A stretch of 64,000 nt of DNA, taken from NCBI RefSeq assembly GCF_002210225.1, contig NZ_MWUJ01000007.1, positions 1 through 64,000 of the forward strand. The letters are read 5' to 3'. The notes below the pieces were generated by a model. That model was not told where the DNA came from. It did not search any database and worked only from the letters and a program-made list of their open reading frames with translations. Below are positions 8,410 through 17,465 of the stretch, piece after piece. Source of the DNA: Geofilum rhodophaeum. GTDB lineage: Bacteria; Bacteroidota; Bacteroidia; Bacteroidales; Marinilabiliaceae. Made by a program: the position numbers and the translations under genes. Position 1 is the first letter of the stretch. Every line of letters begins with the position of its first letter.

Positions 8410-11319
8410 ATGCGGAAAAAATCACTCCTTCTATTCCTTATCTTTTTGTTTGTCCCCACACTTGTATTAACAGGACAAGCACAAAACTTTTTAAAACACT
8501 CCGCCGAAAACCCAATTACCATTGTGGTAGATGCCCACGATGAGCAAACGGTTCTATTGGCTGCGGAAGCACTTTCTAAAGATTTTGAAAAACTAAGCGG
8601 AACAGCTGCCAGACTGGTTCACCATATTGACGAAAGCGGAACCGAAGCCATTATTGTAGGCAGTCTGCCATCCCCCCTTCTTCAACAAGTAGAAAAAGAA
8701 AGCCGTTACCAAACCCAACTCAGCGAAGACCAGTGGGAGCGTTACAGTATTCAAAGTCTGAAAACTAAAATTGGCCCCATCCGTAAGGCCCTCGTAATTG
8801 CAGGCTCCGATAAAAGAGGTGCCGCCTACGGCATTTTCGATCTTTCGCAACAATTGGGCCTCTCGCCCTGGCACTGGTGGGCCGATGTTCGTCCCGAAAC
8901 TACGCCCAGCCTGGACATCCCTTCTCTTGATATGGTTTCCGAAAGTCCCACCGTCAAATACCGCGGCATCTTTTTGAACGATGAATGCTGGGGACTCAAC
9001 CCCTGGGCCTCATCCACCTTCGAACCCGAAGAAGGAAACATTGGTCCCGCCACCTACGCTGCTCTTTTCGAGCTGCTGCTGCGGCTTCGTGCCAACTTTA
9101 TTTGGCCGGCTATGCACCCCTGCACCAATGCCTTTTATAAGAACCCCGACAATCCAAAAACCGCACAGGACTACGGCATTGTGGTTGGCACCTCCCACGC
9201 CGAGCCCATGTTACGGAACAATGTGGGCGAATGGGACCACGATCGGTATGGCGACTTCAACTTCTTCAGTAACCGCGACACAGTTCTGTCTTACTGGAAC
9301 GAAAGAGTGGCGCAAAGTAAAGGCAACGAAAGTGTTTACACCCTGGGCATGCGTGGCATACACGATTCGGGCATGGTGGGTGCCGGAAGTAGAGAAGAAC
9401 AGCTTGCCGCACTTGAAAACATCATCGACGAGCAACGTAAGCTGCTCGCCACCCACATCAACGCCGACCATTCTCAGGTTCCGCAAGCCTTCACCGCATA
9501 TAAAGAAGTGCTCGACATCTACGATATGGGCATGCAGCTGCCCGAAGACATTACCCTGGTTTGGCCCGACGACAATTACGGCTATATCAAACGCCTGTCC
9601 AATCCCCAAGAGCAAGCACGTAAAGGCGGCAGTGGCATTTACTACCACATTTCCTATTGGGGACGTCCCCACGATTACCTTTGGCTGAGCTCAACCCACC
9701 CCACACTTATTTGGGAAGAAATGATTAAGGCGTATCATTTTAATGCACGCAACATCTGGGTAGTGAATGTGGGCGACTTAAAACCTCTGGAATACAATAC
9801 CCAATTGTTTTTAGATATGGCCTGGGATGCCAAACAGTTCTCCGATCCTACCGCGGTTCGTCGGCACCATAAGCAGTGGTATCAAACCATTTTTGGCCAG
9901 GAAAGCGGCAGCAACATCGACGCTATGAAGTGGGATTATCATCAATTAAACTTTGAACGCCGCCCCGAATTTATGGGCTGGAGTCAGACCGAACCCACCC
10001 GCAAAGTAAACCCCACCGAATACAAGCATTACGAGGCCGGAGACGAAGCAGGTCGGCGACTCGAAAAATGGGCACAACTCCAAAGCAAAAGTGAAGAGCT
10101 GCGCAGGGCGATTCCGCCAAGACTTGACGACGCCTACTTTCAGCTGGTGCATTACCCCGTAAAGGCCGCAGGCTACCTGAACCAACGCATCCTGAAAATG
10201 GAAAAGGCAGGCCTATATGCCCAACAGAACCGATTGGCAGCCAACCAACTTGCATTGGAAGCACAGGCGGCCTACGACAGCATTGTTGCCCTTACCAGCT
10301 ATTACAACAACGAACTCTCGAATGGCAAATGGCAAGGCATGATGTTTCACCAGCCACGCAGTCTCCCCGTATTTGACATGCCGCCGCTGCCCCAATGGAC
10401 CTTCAATACCACAGCCCATTGGGGACTGGCCATTGAGGGAGATGAACAAATACGCCGCATTAAGGAAATGAAAGGCCCACAATACCTTCCCTCCTTTCAT
10501 CGCCACACCCAACAAAGCTATTTTGTTGATATTTTTCTGACCAAAAGTGAAGCCTTGGACTGGCAAGCCAGCGCCTCAGAAGATTGGATTAAATTGAGCA
10601 ACACCGAAGGCCGACTCGATCCGGAAAGTGGATTGTTGCAGCAACGCATTTGGGTATCCATCGACTGGGACAAAGCTCCTGCCAGCGGGCGACCCCGCGG
10701 GCAGGTACGCATTGGCAGTTCAGACAAGCAGCACAGCTTGCAAGTGTACGTCAACAATCCCACCACAAATCCCAAAACAGGGCAGCACATTTTTGCTGAA
10801 GACCGTGGCAGCATCAGCATCTATGCCGAAAACTACAGCCGTCTGCACAACTCCGAAGCCTTTGGGTGGGAAGTACTGGAAGATTTAGGACATACCGGCG
10901 CCTCGGTCTGGGTAAACCCTCTTCAAACCAAGAAAAAGAACTTTGATCCTGAGCTCAAAGACCCCTCCATACTGGAGTACGATTTTTATGCCGATAAAGG
11001 AGGAGAAGTCACCCTGCACATCTACACCCTTCCGGTACACCCCCTGCACGAACCTTACAGCAACCGCTTTGCAGTAGCCATTAACGACAACAAGCCGGTG
11101 GTGCTCGACCATCGCACCTATGGTCGCAGCGAAACCTGGAAAGAAAACGTATTGCGCAACAGTGCCATCACCAGCATCCCCTATACCCTGTCGGGAGCGG
11201 GCTTGCACACCCTTAAAATTCTGGCCCTTGATCCAGGGGTAATCATCGACCGCATCCTCATTGAACGTAACGGAGCCGTGTCGTCCTATTCCCCCCTCAC
11301 TGAAACCCGTATCAAATAA
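8410..11319 (+). CDS. GH115 xylan alpha-1,2-glucuronidase
   Basis: A 969-aa secreted protein with a signal peptide (MRKKSLLLFLIFLFVPTLVL, cleavage near GQAQ). Residues ~30-150 match the GH115 N-terminal domain. The catalytic region spans ~150-560, with family-like stretches GAAYGIFDLSQQLGLSPWHW, KYRGIFLNDECWGLNPWA and LRANFIWPAMHPCTNAFYKN. A helical region and the GH115 C-terminal beta-sandwich follow (from ~780). GH115 enzymes remove 4-O-methyl-glucuronic acid branches from xylan, including internal ones. There is no T9SS tail, so it is probably periplasmic. The start at 8410 gives a proper signal peptide; an upstream in-frame ATG at 8356 overlaps the promoter. Confidence 0.95.
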   Translation: MRKKSLLLFLIFLFVPTLVLTGQAQNFLKHSAENPITIVVDAHDEQTVLLAAEALSKDFEKLSGTAARLVHHIDESGTEAIIVGSLPSPLLQQVEKESRYQTQLSEDQWERYSIQSLKTKIGPIRKALVIAGSDKRGAAYGIFDLSQQLGLSPWHWWADVRPETTPSLDIPSLDMVSESPTVKYRGIFLNDECWGLNPWASSTFEPEEGNIGPATYAALFELLLRLRANFIWPAMHPCTNAFYKNPDNPKTAQDYGIVVGTSHAEPMLRNNVGEWDHDRYGDFNFFSNRDTVLSYWNERVAQSKGNESVYTLGMRGIHDSGMVGAGSREEQLAALENIIDEQRKLLATHINADHSQVPQAFTAYKEVLDIYDMGMQLPEDITLVWPDDNYGYIKRLSNPQEQARKGGSGIYYHISYWGRPHDYLWLSSTHPTLIWEEMIKAYHFNARNIWVVNVGDLKPLEYNTQLFLDMAWDAKQFSDPTAVRRHHKQWYQTIFGQESGSNIDAMKWDYHQLNFERRPEFMGWSQTEPTRKVNPTEYKHYEAGDEAGRRLEKWAQLQSKSEELRRAIPPRLDDAYFQLVHYPVKAAGYLNQRILKMEKAGLYAQQNRLAANQLALEAQAAYDSIVALTSYYNNELSNGKWQGMMFHQPRSLPVFDMPPLPQWTFNTTAHWGLAIEGDEQIRRIKEMKGPQYLPSFHRHTQQSYFVDIFLTKSEALDWQASASEDWIKLSNTEGRLDPESGLLQQRIWVSIDWDKAPASGRPRGQVRIGSSDKQHSLQVYVNNPTTNPKTGQHIFAEDRGSISIYAENYSRLHNSEAFGWEVLEDLGHTGASVWVNPLQTKKKNFDPELKDPSILEYDFYADKGGEVTLHIYTLPVHPLHEPYSNRFAVAINDNKPVVLDHRTYGRSETWKENVLRNSAITSIPYTLSGAGLHTLKILALDPGVIIDRILIERNGAVSSYSPLTETRIK

Positions 11320-11385
11320 AACACCAGAGCATAAAAAACTAAAAAACAGAACGATTACAACACAAGCACGATTAACACCAAAAAA

Positions 11386-11410
11386 GGGCGACTCCGAAGA
11401 GTCGCCCTTT
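11386..11410. terminator. Bidirectional terminator after GH115
   Basis: A perfect 9-bp GC-rich stem, GGGCGACTC-cgaa-GAGTCGCCC, is flanked by an A run and TTT. It ends the GH115 transcript on the plus strand. On the minus strand, where its T run is longer, it follows the gene remnant. Confidence 0.85.
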
Positions 11411-11472
11411 CCCATAAACAAACTAAACATCAACTATGCAATAATCATCTGCTGTTCTTTATTTGCGGATTC

Positions 11473-11661
11473 TTATCTGCTGCCCTTAACCACTTTTGTA
11501 CTTTCTACCAGACCTGAGCTGTAGATCGTCCGCTTCACATATATTCCGGGAGTTAAAGCATTAAAGTCCGAATCCGTAGGTGCACCAGTAATGGTGAAAT
11601 AGCTTTCCGAAACAAGCTCCCCCTTATCTGCGGCCACAGGAGCAGCGATGGAGGTAGTAGC
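11473..11661 (-). pseudogene. Remnant of a T9SS-secreted protein (C-terminal sorting domain only)
   Basis: A 62-codon minus-strand frame ends in TAA and is preceded in frame by TGA; it has no ATG. Its translation contains VSESYFTITGAPTDSDF, LTPGIYVKRTIYSSG and a final ESTKVVKGSR. This is the pattern of a T9SS type A sorting tail (tG, L-pGiYi-r, then tsKvvk near the end). It cannot be a free protein; the body of the gene is missing. With a perfect -7 box 50 nt upstream and a terminator 63 nt downstream, it looks like an internal deletion that kept the promoter and the 3' end. Confidence 0.7.
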
Positions 11662-11710
11662 TCAATAAATTTAAGGTTAGCAATAGTATTATTAACTTTT
11701 AATAACAAAA

Positions 11711-11718
11711 CAAATATA
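11711..11718 (-). promoter_or_regulatory. Orphan -7 box in front of the T9SS remnant
   Basis: On the minus strand this reads TATATTTG, a full match to TAnnTTTG, pointing towards the remnant at 11661-11473. A TTTG is present upstream but at 26 nt, longer than usual. Confidence 0.35.
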
Positions 11719-11786
11719 AGCAGGTACTGCAGCTAACAGGTGGACAAATGAAGAAAGCAGGAAGACAAATTTGTAATAAATGAAAA

Positions 11787-12599
11787 CTATTTCGAAGAAC
11801 GAGCCTGTAATGTATTATCAAAGCGGTTGAGAACAGTCACAAAGTCGGACGGCAAGCGCTCCATAACACCGGAATAAATATCCTCAGGCATATCCCGATA
11901 AAAGGGATATGCCATAGCTCCGGCCATACACGCAATGGTATCGCTGTCGCCTCCTATGGAAATGGCCAGGCGAAGAACATCCTCATAAGCGGTCCCGTGA
12001 TAAAAAGCATAGGCGGCATGACTAAGCACCGTACTGGCACGGAAAACCATATCATGAGGGCGATTCAGCTGACTTATGGAAACACTTGGGTCTATAACAA
12101 CATCCTTGCCCAGCACCTGCAATTTTGTGCTTTGACTGCGCTCCCCGGAACCCAGCGACCGAACTCTGTAAACGATGCGGGCCATTTGGCCTGCGGAAAC
12201 AAAGCCTTCCCCGCTCGGATGCGTAGCAAGCGCAGACGCATCTGCAGCAGCAGAGACTTCCTCCATAGAGTTAAACCAATAGGCCAGCGGAGGCACACGC
12301 ATAGCTGCTCCGGCTGCGTAAGAAACCACATCGCCGGCCGTCCCTTTCTGATGTACCCAGGCCATAAACATATCGCCATAACCGGCATCGGGATAGCGCA
12401 GCGCATATTCCCTTAATCGCACTTCGTAAGGAACACCGCTCATTAAGGCATCGGCAATGGCAACCGTCAATACGGTATCGTCGGTAAACCTGCTCCATCT
12501 ACCAAATAAGCGAAAGTCGGTCCTTCTGGTATTAAAGGATTCGTACTTTGAACCAATCACATCGCCGGCAATTCCGCCCAGCAAAACAGGCACCTTCAT
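11787..12599 (-). CDS. ADP-ribosylglycohydrolase family protein
   Basis: A 270-aa cytosolic protein of the DraG/ARH family. It shows both metal-site signatures: GGIAGDVIGSKYE then FTDDTVLTVAIADAL near the N-terminus (binuclear Mg/Mn ligands in T-D-D-T), and GGDSDTIACMAGAMAYPFY near residues 220-238. Family members cleave ADP-ribose from arginine or serine residues, nucleic acids or small molecules, so the substrate here is unknown. No ADP-ribosyltransferase or NADAR partner is nearby, so it is probably a stand-alone enzyme rather than a toxin-antitoxin component. It is leftward, just downstream of the tRNA-Leu terminator. Confidence 0.92.
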   Translation of the reverse strand: MKVPVLLGGIAGDVIGSKYESFNTRRTDFRLFGRWSRFTDDTVLTVAIADALMSGVPYEVRLREYALRYPDAGYGDMFMAWVHQKGTAGDVVSYAAGAAMRVPPLAYWFNSMEEVSAAADASALATHPSGEGFVSAGQMARIVYRVRSLGSGERSQSTKLQVLGKDVVIDPSVSISQLNRPHDMVFRASTVLSHAAYAFYHGTAYEDVLRLAISIGGDSDTIACMAGAMAYPFYRDMPEDIYSGVMERLPSDFVTVLNRFDNTLQARSSK

Positions 12600-12662
12600 T
12601 TGAATTGTTTTCAGTTTCTTACAAACCCAAATATCGGTAGAAAAACTTTAGTATTTAAATAA

Positions 12663-12697
12663 AAAAAAGCCTCCCGGAGAAACTCCGAGAGGCTTTT
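12663..12697 (-). terminator. Terminator of tRNA-Leu
   Basis: The hairpin AAAAAGCCTC...GAGGCTTTTT has an inner CGGAG/CTCCG stem and lies 5 nt past the tRNA 3' end. On the minus strand it finishes in eight T. Confidence 0.85.
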
Positions 12698-12701
12698 TCA
12701 G

Positions 12702-12785
12702 TGCCCAGAACAGGACTCGAACCTGCACGTACTTGCGTACACTAGTCCCTGAAACTAGCGCGTCTACCAATTCCGCCATCTGGGC
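12702..12785 (-). tRNA. tRNA-Leu (CAG anticodon)
   Basis: 84 nt on the minus strand. The acceptor stem GCCCAGA pairs with TCTGGGC and the discriminator is A. The D arm begins TGGCGGAATTGGTAGACGC, typical of leucine tRNAs. The anticodon stem CTAGT/ACTAG encloses the loop TTCAGGG, giving anticodon CAG, which reads CUG. There is a long class II variable arm (GTACGCAAGTAC) and a T arm with the TTCGAGT loop. CCA is not encoded; the base after the discriminator is C. Confidence 0.95.
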
Positions 12786-12823
12786 GGGTCACTGCTTGCT
12801 GTCGCTTTTTGTTTTCAGCGATG

Positions 12824-12854
12824 CAAAGGTAGAAAACATTCCTATTCTGCCAAG
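12824..12854 (-). promoter_or_regulatory. Promoter of tRNA-Leu
   Basis: On the minus strand, CTTG (12854-12851), 19 nt, then TACCTTTG (12831-12824), which ends 38 nt before the tRNA 5' end. Confidence 0.55.
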
Positions 12855-12912
12855 CGATGAGGGCAAAAAAAAACACAAATCAAGAAAGATTTTTTCACCC
12901 TTCCAGCGCTCA

Positions 12913-12945
12913 AAAAAAGAGAGCTGCCCTAAGCAACTCTCTTTT
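12913..12945 (-). terminator. Terminator of the DPP-IV-like gene
   Basis: A hairpin of AAAGAGAG/CTCTCTTT plus TGC/GCA, with one C-A mismatch. On the minus strand it runs out into seven T. It lies about 60 nt past the peptidase stop. The remaining sequence between the tRNA promoter and 13006 holds nothing else recognisable. Confidence 0.75.
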
Positions 12946-13006
12946 AAATCGTAAGGCCCACTGCCCCATTCCAGCCTACTGAGCCGAACAGGACTAATGG
13001 TCACAC

Positions 13007-15196
13007 CTATTTGAGCCAGCGCTCCAAATAATCGAATTTCATTTGAAACAAATGCATACGTGCATTACCGCCTCTTATACTGTGATCGCGGTTGGGATAT
13101 ACAAACATATCGAACTGTTTGCCCGCCTGCACCAGCGCATCGGCATACTCATAAGTGTTTTGCACATGCACATTATCGTCGGCCGTACCATGTATTAAAA
13201 ACAAACGACCCGCCAACTGATCGGCCAAATCCAGCGGCGACCAACTGTTGTAGCCGGCAGGATTTTCACGCGGCATACGCATAAATCGCTCGGTATAGGC
13301 TGTGTCGTAAAACTTCCAGTGCGTAACAGGAGCCACCGCAATACCAGCCTTAAACAGGTCGCTGCGACTCATCGAGAGGGCCGTCATAAAGCCGCCGTAG
13401 CTCCAGCCGTAAATGGCGATGCGTTCGGCATCTACATAGGGCAAAGCACCCAAGTGCCTGGCGGCACTGATCTGGTCGTCGCTCTCCAGCTTACCCAACT
13501 GCATGTAGGTCTGCTTTAAAAACTCCTCACCCCGTGCACCGGTACCGCGACCGTCCACACAAGCCACCACATAACCCTTTGCAGCCAAATAATGTTCCCA
13601 GCCCATACTCCAGCGATCGAGCACCTGTTGCGAGGCGGGACCGCTGTACTGGGTCATGACCAGCGGATAAGTGGCCGACTCAGAAAATCCTGAAGGCTTG
13701 AGCAGCCAGCCATTCAACGCCACCCCTTCGGGCGTAGTAAAAGTAAAAAACTCCTTTTGCGGCAAGTCAAAACCCTTCACCCGCTGCAGCAAGACTTTAT
13801 TGTCCTCCAACACCCGCTGCTCGCGACCGCGACTGTCGTACACCGCATACACCGGCGGCGTTTTTACCGTTTCGTAAGAAGTAATGTAGTACGAAAAATC
13901 CTTACTGAACCAGGCCCTGTTGGTGCCCTCACGCGGCGTCAAACGCGTAAGCCGCGTACCATCCATGCGCACCGAGTACACCTCCCGACGCAGCGGCGAG
14001 GTCGCCGCTGCCTGAAAATAAAACAGCTTATTCTTCGCATCAAAGCCATAATAATCCGTCACCTCCCATTCTCCCGAAGTCAGCTGACGCACCTTCAAAC
14101 CATCCTTGCCGTACAAATGCAAATGCCGGTAGCCATCCTCCTCAGCCACATAAACAAAATGCCGGCCATCCTCCAAAAAGTGCACATTATCGAGCACCTC
14201 CTCGCTGATGTAGCGCTTGTTGCGGTCGGTAAGTATGGAGCGCGCTACCCCCGAAGCCGAATTCACCAGGTACAAATTCAGCACATCCTGCCGGCGATTC
14301 AAAGTCAACACCGCCAACTCATCAGCCGCTCCCGTCCATTGAAGTCGCGGCACATAGCCCTCCTCAGCCGGCAAATCCATCAACTTTGTGGTGCGCTGCC
14401 GCAGATTGTAGACATGTACCCCCACCTGCGCATTTTTGCTGCCCGCTTTCGGATACTTATAGCGATAACTGCCCGGGTAAAGCTCAAACTCCTTACGCTC
14501 GGGATGCGAAGCCTGGTAGAGCGGAAAACTGTAGGCATCCACCTCCAACTCGTTGAACTTCAGGAAGGCCAGCTCCTCACTGTCGCCCGACCACGCAAAA
14601 GCCCGGCTAAAACCAAACTCCTCCTCGTACACCCAATCGGGCACCCCATTAATGAGCGTATCGCGCGCGCCATCGCTGGTCACCGCCGTCTCCGTACCAA
14701 AGCGCAAATTTTTAATGAATAGATCGTTGTCGCGGACAAAAGCCACCTTGTAACCATCAGGCGCAAAGGCAGCCGCCTGTTGCGCCCCCTTCTCCGACAG
14801 CGCTTCAATTTCCTTACGGGCAATATCGATCACATAATAATCGGCCGTGAAAGAACGTCGGTAAATCGGCGCCTTGTTCACATAAGCAAGAACCTTATCT
14901 TCCTTCTCACTCAATTCATAATCCTCAATTTTTTGAATAGGGGTCGACTTTAAGGCAGGCACATCCACCAGAACTTCCACCGCCTTGCCCGAGTCATAGG
15001 CATACTTTACAATTTTACTGCCGTTATCCTCCAACACCGTATAATGCCTGCCGTCCTTCATCGGCCGCATCTGTTGCAAACCCTTTGCAGTAAAAGTACC
15101 CCGTTGCACAAAATCGGCCAATTCCGCCTCCTTCTTTTGCGCCGGAAGCGCCACAGTCAGACAAATAGCCCCAAGCACCAACAAAAATCTCTTCAT
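13007..15196 (-). CDS. S9 family peptidase, dipeptidyl peptidase IV-like
   Basis: A 729-aa exported serine peptidase that removes X-Pro or X-Ala dipeptides from peptide N-termini. The signal peptide is [20 protein letters not shown]. Residues ~100-460 form the beta-propeller (DPPIV_N), including the segment [20 protein letters not shown]; its Glu pair (EEE) fits the DPP-IV N-terminus anchor. The alpha/beta-hydrolase domain (~490-729) has the nucleophile in YGWSYGGFM, the acid in GTADDNVH and the His in NRDHSIRG. It is probably periplasmic, feeding peptide use. It is divergent from thrS and monocistronic, with its own -7 box and terminator. Confidence 0.95.
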   Translation of the reverse strand: MKRFLLVLGAICLTVALPAQKKEAELADFVQRGTFTAKGLQQMRPMKDGRHYTVLEDNGSKIVKYAYDSGKAVEVLVDVPALKSTPIQKIEDYELSEKEDKVLAYVNKAPIYRRSFTADYYVIDIARKEIEALSEKGAQQAAAFAPDGYKVAFVRDNDLFIKNLRFGTETAVTSDGARDTLINGVPDWVYEEEFGFSRAFAWSGDSEELAFLKFNELEVDAYSFPLYQASHPERKEFELYPGSYRYKYPKAGSKNAQVGVHVYNLRQRTTKLMDLPAEEGYVPRLQWTGAADELAVLTLNRRQDVLNLYLVNSASGVARSILTDRNKRYISEEVLDNVHFLEDGRHFVYVAEEDGYRHLHLYGKDGLKVRQLTSGEWEVTDYYGFDAKNKLFYFQAAATSPLRREVYSVRMDGTRLTRLTPREGTNRAWFSKDFSYYITSYETVKTPPVYAVYDSRGREQRVLEDNKVLLQRVKGFDLPQKEFFTFTTPEGVALNGWLLKPSGFSESATYPLVMTQYSGPASQQVLDRWSMGWEHYLAAKGYVVACVDGRGTGARGEEFLKQTYMQLGKLESDDQISAARHLGALPYVDAERIAIYGWSYGGFMTALSMSRSDLFKAGIAVAPVTHWKFYDTAYTERFMRMPRENPAGYNSWSPLDLADQLAGRLFLIHGTADDNVHVQNTYEYADALVQAGKQFDMFVYPNRDHSIRGGNARMHLFQMKFDYLERWLK

Positions 15197-15250
15197 CGTA
15201 TATCCTTCAAATTAAAACTAAAGATTTCACACAAAAATAGTGCACTCGGG

Positions 15251-15258
15251 CAAAGATA
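15251..15258 (-). promoter_or_regulatory. -7 box of the DPP-IV-like gene
   Basis: TATCTTTG on the minus strand, 54 nt before the start codon. A TTTG lies 24 nt upstream, longer than the ideal spacing. Confidence 0.45.
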
Positions 15259-15321
15259 TCAAAAAGCATTCCACCACCCGCTCAAAACCACACATGCATT
15301 TGAACTTAATGAGCATCCCCT

Positions 15322-15351
15322 TTTGCGTACCACACAAAAAATGTATCTTTG
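15322..15351 (+). promoter_or_regulatory. Promoter of thrS
   Basis: TTTG (15322-15325), 18 nt, then TATCTTTG (15344-15351). This is a near-ideal Bacteroidota promoter 34 nt before the thrS ATG at 15386. Confidence 0.65.
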
Positions 15352-15385
15352 CATGTTTCAAAACAAGCAAATAATAACACCCAAC

Positions 15386-17326
15386 ATGATAAAAATAACA
15401 CTGCCCGATCAATCGGTACGTGAATACGAAGCAGGCGTAACCGGTTACGAAATTGCCCAGAGCATCAGTCCCCGACTGGCCAAAGAAGTGCTCAGCATTA
15501 CCGTTAACGACCAGCTGTGGGACCTTTCGCGGCCCATTTCAGGCGACGCCAGCATCAAACTGCACAAGTGGGAAGACGACGAAGGCAAACACGCCTTTTG
15601 GCACTCCTCGGCCCACCTTTTGGCCGAAGCCCTGCAAGCCCTCTATCCCGGCATTAAATTCGGCATTGGTCCCGCCATCGAAAACGGCTTTTACTACGAC
15701 GTAGATCCCGGCGACACCGTCATTACCGAAGCCGATGTGCCCAGGATTGAAAAGAAAATGCAGGAACTGGCCCGCGAAAAAAACGAATACAAGCGGCGCG
15801 AAGTCTCCAAAAAAGACGCCCTCAGCTTTTTCAGTCACGACCCCTACAAAGTAGAACTGATAACCGACCTCGAAGACGGCACCATCAGTTTTTATGAGCA
15901 GGGCAGCTTCACCGACCTATGTCGCGGACCTCACCTGCCCAGTACCGAGCCCATTAAAGCCGTTAAAGTACTGAGTCTGGCCGGCGCCTACTGGCGCGGC
16001 GACGAAAAGCGCAAGCAGCTCACCCGGGTTTACGGCATCACCTTTCCCAAGCAAAAAATGCTGGAAGAATACCTGGTACAACTCGAAGAAGCCCAGAAAC
16101 GCGACCACCGCAAAATTGGCAAAGAACTCGACCTCTTCACCTTCAGCGCCAAAGTAGGTCAGGGACTGCCCCTTTGGATGCCCAAAGGGGCCAAACTGCG
16201 CGAGCGTTTGGAAAACTTCCTTAAAAAAGTACAGGTAAAATACGGCTACGACCCCGTAATTACCCCGCATATCGGACAAAAAGAACTCTACGAAACCTCG
16301 GGCCACTACGCCAAGTACGGCGCCGACTCCTTCCAGCCCATCCACACCCCGGCCGAAGGCGAAGAGTTTTTGCTCAAGCCCATGAACTGTCCCCACCACT
16401 GCGAAATCTACAAGGCACGGCCCCGCTCCTACCGCGACCTGCCCATCCGTTTCGCAGAATTCGGAACCGTTTACCGCTACGAGCAGAGCGGCGAGCTGCA
16501 CGGACTCACACGGGTACGCGGCTTTACCCAGGACGACGCCCACATATTCTGTCGCCCCGACCAGCTCAAGGACGAGTTTAAAAAAGTAATCGACATCATA
16601 TTCTACATCTTTAAAGCCCTCGACTTTAAAGATTACATTGCACAGATATCCTTGCGCGACCCCAACAACACCGAGAAATACATCGGTTCGGACGAGAACT
16701 GGGAGAAAGCAGAAAGCGCCATTATAGAAGCCTGTGCCGAAAAAGGCCTCAACACCACCACAGAGACAGGTGAAGCCGCCTTTTACGGACCCAAGCTCGA
16801 CTTTATGGTACGCGACGCCCTCGGCCGCAAGTGGCAGCTGGGCACCATCCAGGTCGATTACAACCTGCCCGAGCGCTTCGAGCTCGAGTACATCGGTCAG
16901 GACAACACCGCCCACCGTCCCATTATGATACACCGCGCCCCCTTCGGAAGCATGGAGCGCTTTGTAGCCGTATTGATTGAGCACACAGCCGGTAAATTTC
17001 CCCTGTGGCTCACGCCCGAACAAGCCGTTATTTTGCCCATCAGCGAAAAATACAACGACTACGCCAAAGAGCTGCAAAAGCAACTCAACAAAGCCGAAGT
17101 ACGCACCATATTGGACGACCGCAATGAGAAAATCGGAAAGAAAATCCGCGACAACGAACTCAAGCGCATTCCCTACCTCCTTATAGTAGGAGAAAAGGAA
17201 GCCGAAGAGGGCACGGTATCGGTGCGCCGTCAGGGCGAAGGCGACAAAGGCAGCATGAAAGTGGAAGAATTCATCCGCTTCATCAACGCCGAAGTAGAAG
17301 GCATGCTCGAAGAAATTGACGCCTGA
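15386..17326 (+). CDS. thrS: Threonine--tRNA ligase
   Basis: A 646-aa cytosolic class II aminoacyl-tRNA synthetase that charges tRNA-Thr. The N-terminal TGS domain ([20 protein letters not shown], ~1-62) precedes the SAD editing domain with [11 protein letters not shown] (~74) and the DLCRGPHLP segment. The catalytic core contains the zinc site region [14 protein letters not shown], motif 2 ([15 protein letters not shown]) and motif 3 ([13 protein letters not shown]). The anticodon-binding domain is C-terminal. The frame extends far upstream, but the promoter at 15322-15351 lies inside that extension, so the ATG at 15386 is the start. It is directly upstream of infC, the common Bacteroidota order. 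Confidence 0.98.
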   Translation: MIKITLPDQSVREYEAGVTGYEIAQSISPRLAKEVLSITVNDQLWDLSRPISGDASIKLHKWEDDEGKHAFWHSSAHLLAEALQALYPGIKFGIGPAIENGFYYDVDPGDTVITEADVPRIEKKMQELAREKNEYKRREVSKKDALSFFSHDPYKVELITDLEDGTISFYEQGSFTDLCRGPHLPSTEPIKAVKVLSLAGAYWRGDEKRKQLTRVYGITFPKQKMLEEYLVQLEEAQKRDHRKIGKELDLFTFSAKVGQGLPLWMPKGAKLRERLENFLKKVQVKYGYDPVITPHIGQKELYETSGHYAKYGADSFQPIHTPAEGEEFLLKPMNCPHHCEIYKARPRSYRDLPIRFAEFGTVYRYEQSGELHGLTRVRGFTQDDAHIFCRPDQLKDEFKKVIDIIFYIFKALDFKDYIAQISLRDPNNTEKYIGSDENWEKAESAIIEACAEKGLNTTTETGEAAFYGPKLDFMVRDALGRKWQLGTIQVDYNLPERFELEYIGQDNTAHRPIMIHRAPFGSMERFVAVLIEHTAGKFPLWLTPEQAVILPISEKYNDYAKELQKQLNKAEVRTILDDRNEKIGKKIRDNELKRIPYLLIVGEKEAEEGTVSVRRQGEGDKGSMKVEEFIRFINAEVEGMLEEIDA

Positions 17327-17342
17327 GCGAGAAACAAAGACA

Positions 17343-17393
17343 CAGACGAATAAAATTGCTGAAAAAAAATTCGGCAATATATTTATTCGTCTG
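17343..17393. repeat. 51-nt inverted repeat between thrS and infC
   Basis: The outer arms CAGACGAATAAA and TTTATTCGTCTG pair perfectly (12 bp). Inside, ATTGCTGAA pairs with TTCGGCAAT with one G-T pair. The loop is short and A-rich and there is a 3-nt bulge (ATA) on the right. It starts 16 nt after the thrS stop and ends 13 nt before the infC -7 box. There is no T run after it on the plus strand, so it is not a standard terminator. Confidence 0.6.
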
Positions 17394-17405
17394 ACTTTGA
17401 TTACA

Positions 17406-17413
17406 TATCTTTG
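17406..17413 (+). promoter_or_regulatory. -7 box of infC-rpmI-rplT
   Basis: TATCTTTG, 52 nt before the AUU start of infC. No TTTG is at the standard -33 position; that position falls in the right arm of the inverted repeat. Confidence 0.5.
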
Positions 17414-17454
17414 CAGCCTGAAAAACTGAATTTAAGCAAGTACTAATTAATCAT

Positions 17455-17460
17455 AGGAGG
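17455..17460 (+). promoter_or_regulatory. Strong Shine-Dalgarno of infC
   Basis: AGGAGG lies 5 nt before the ATT start codon at 17466. It is the clearest SD I see in this window; other genes have AT-rich leaders, as expected in Bacteroidota. It decides the non-ATG start. Confidence 0.8.
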
Positions 17461-17465
17461 ACCGG

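Larger units (their letters stand above)
11320..11786. other. Intergenic region with gene remnant
   Basis: This 467-nt stretch holds no intact gene. It contains a bidirectional terminator (11386-11410), the 3' end of a broken T9SS-cargo gene on the minus strand (11473-11661) and an orphan -7 box (11711-11718). The rest is AT-rich with nothing recognisable. Confidence 0.7.

Noticed and set aside
11787-12599. ADP-ribosylglycohydrolase as part of a toxin-antitoxin or NAD-based defence pair
   Set aside because: No ADP-ribosyltransferase, NADAR or macrodomain partner is adjacent; neighbours are a tRNA gene and a gene remnant.
12702-12785. tRNA-Leu as an integration site for a mobile element
   Set aside because: No integrase gene and no direct repeat of the tRNA 3' end were seen nearby; flanking genes are ordinary chromosomal genes.
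12789-13004. A 71-codon minus-strand frame between the tRNA and the peptidase
   Set aside because: It runs through the peptidase terminator and the tRNA promoter, so it is not a credible gene.
13757-14722. A 321-codon open frame antisense to the DPP-IV-like gene
   Set aside because: The translation is rich in R/H/I with no domain, and the opposite strand has all catalytic motifs of an S9 peptidase.
15917-17377. A 486-codon open frame antisense to thrS
   Set aside because: It mirrors the conserved thrS coding strand, has no promoter box of its own, and its translation is biased by reverse-complement codon usage (V/F/G-rich) with no motif.
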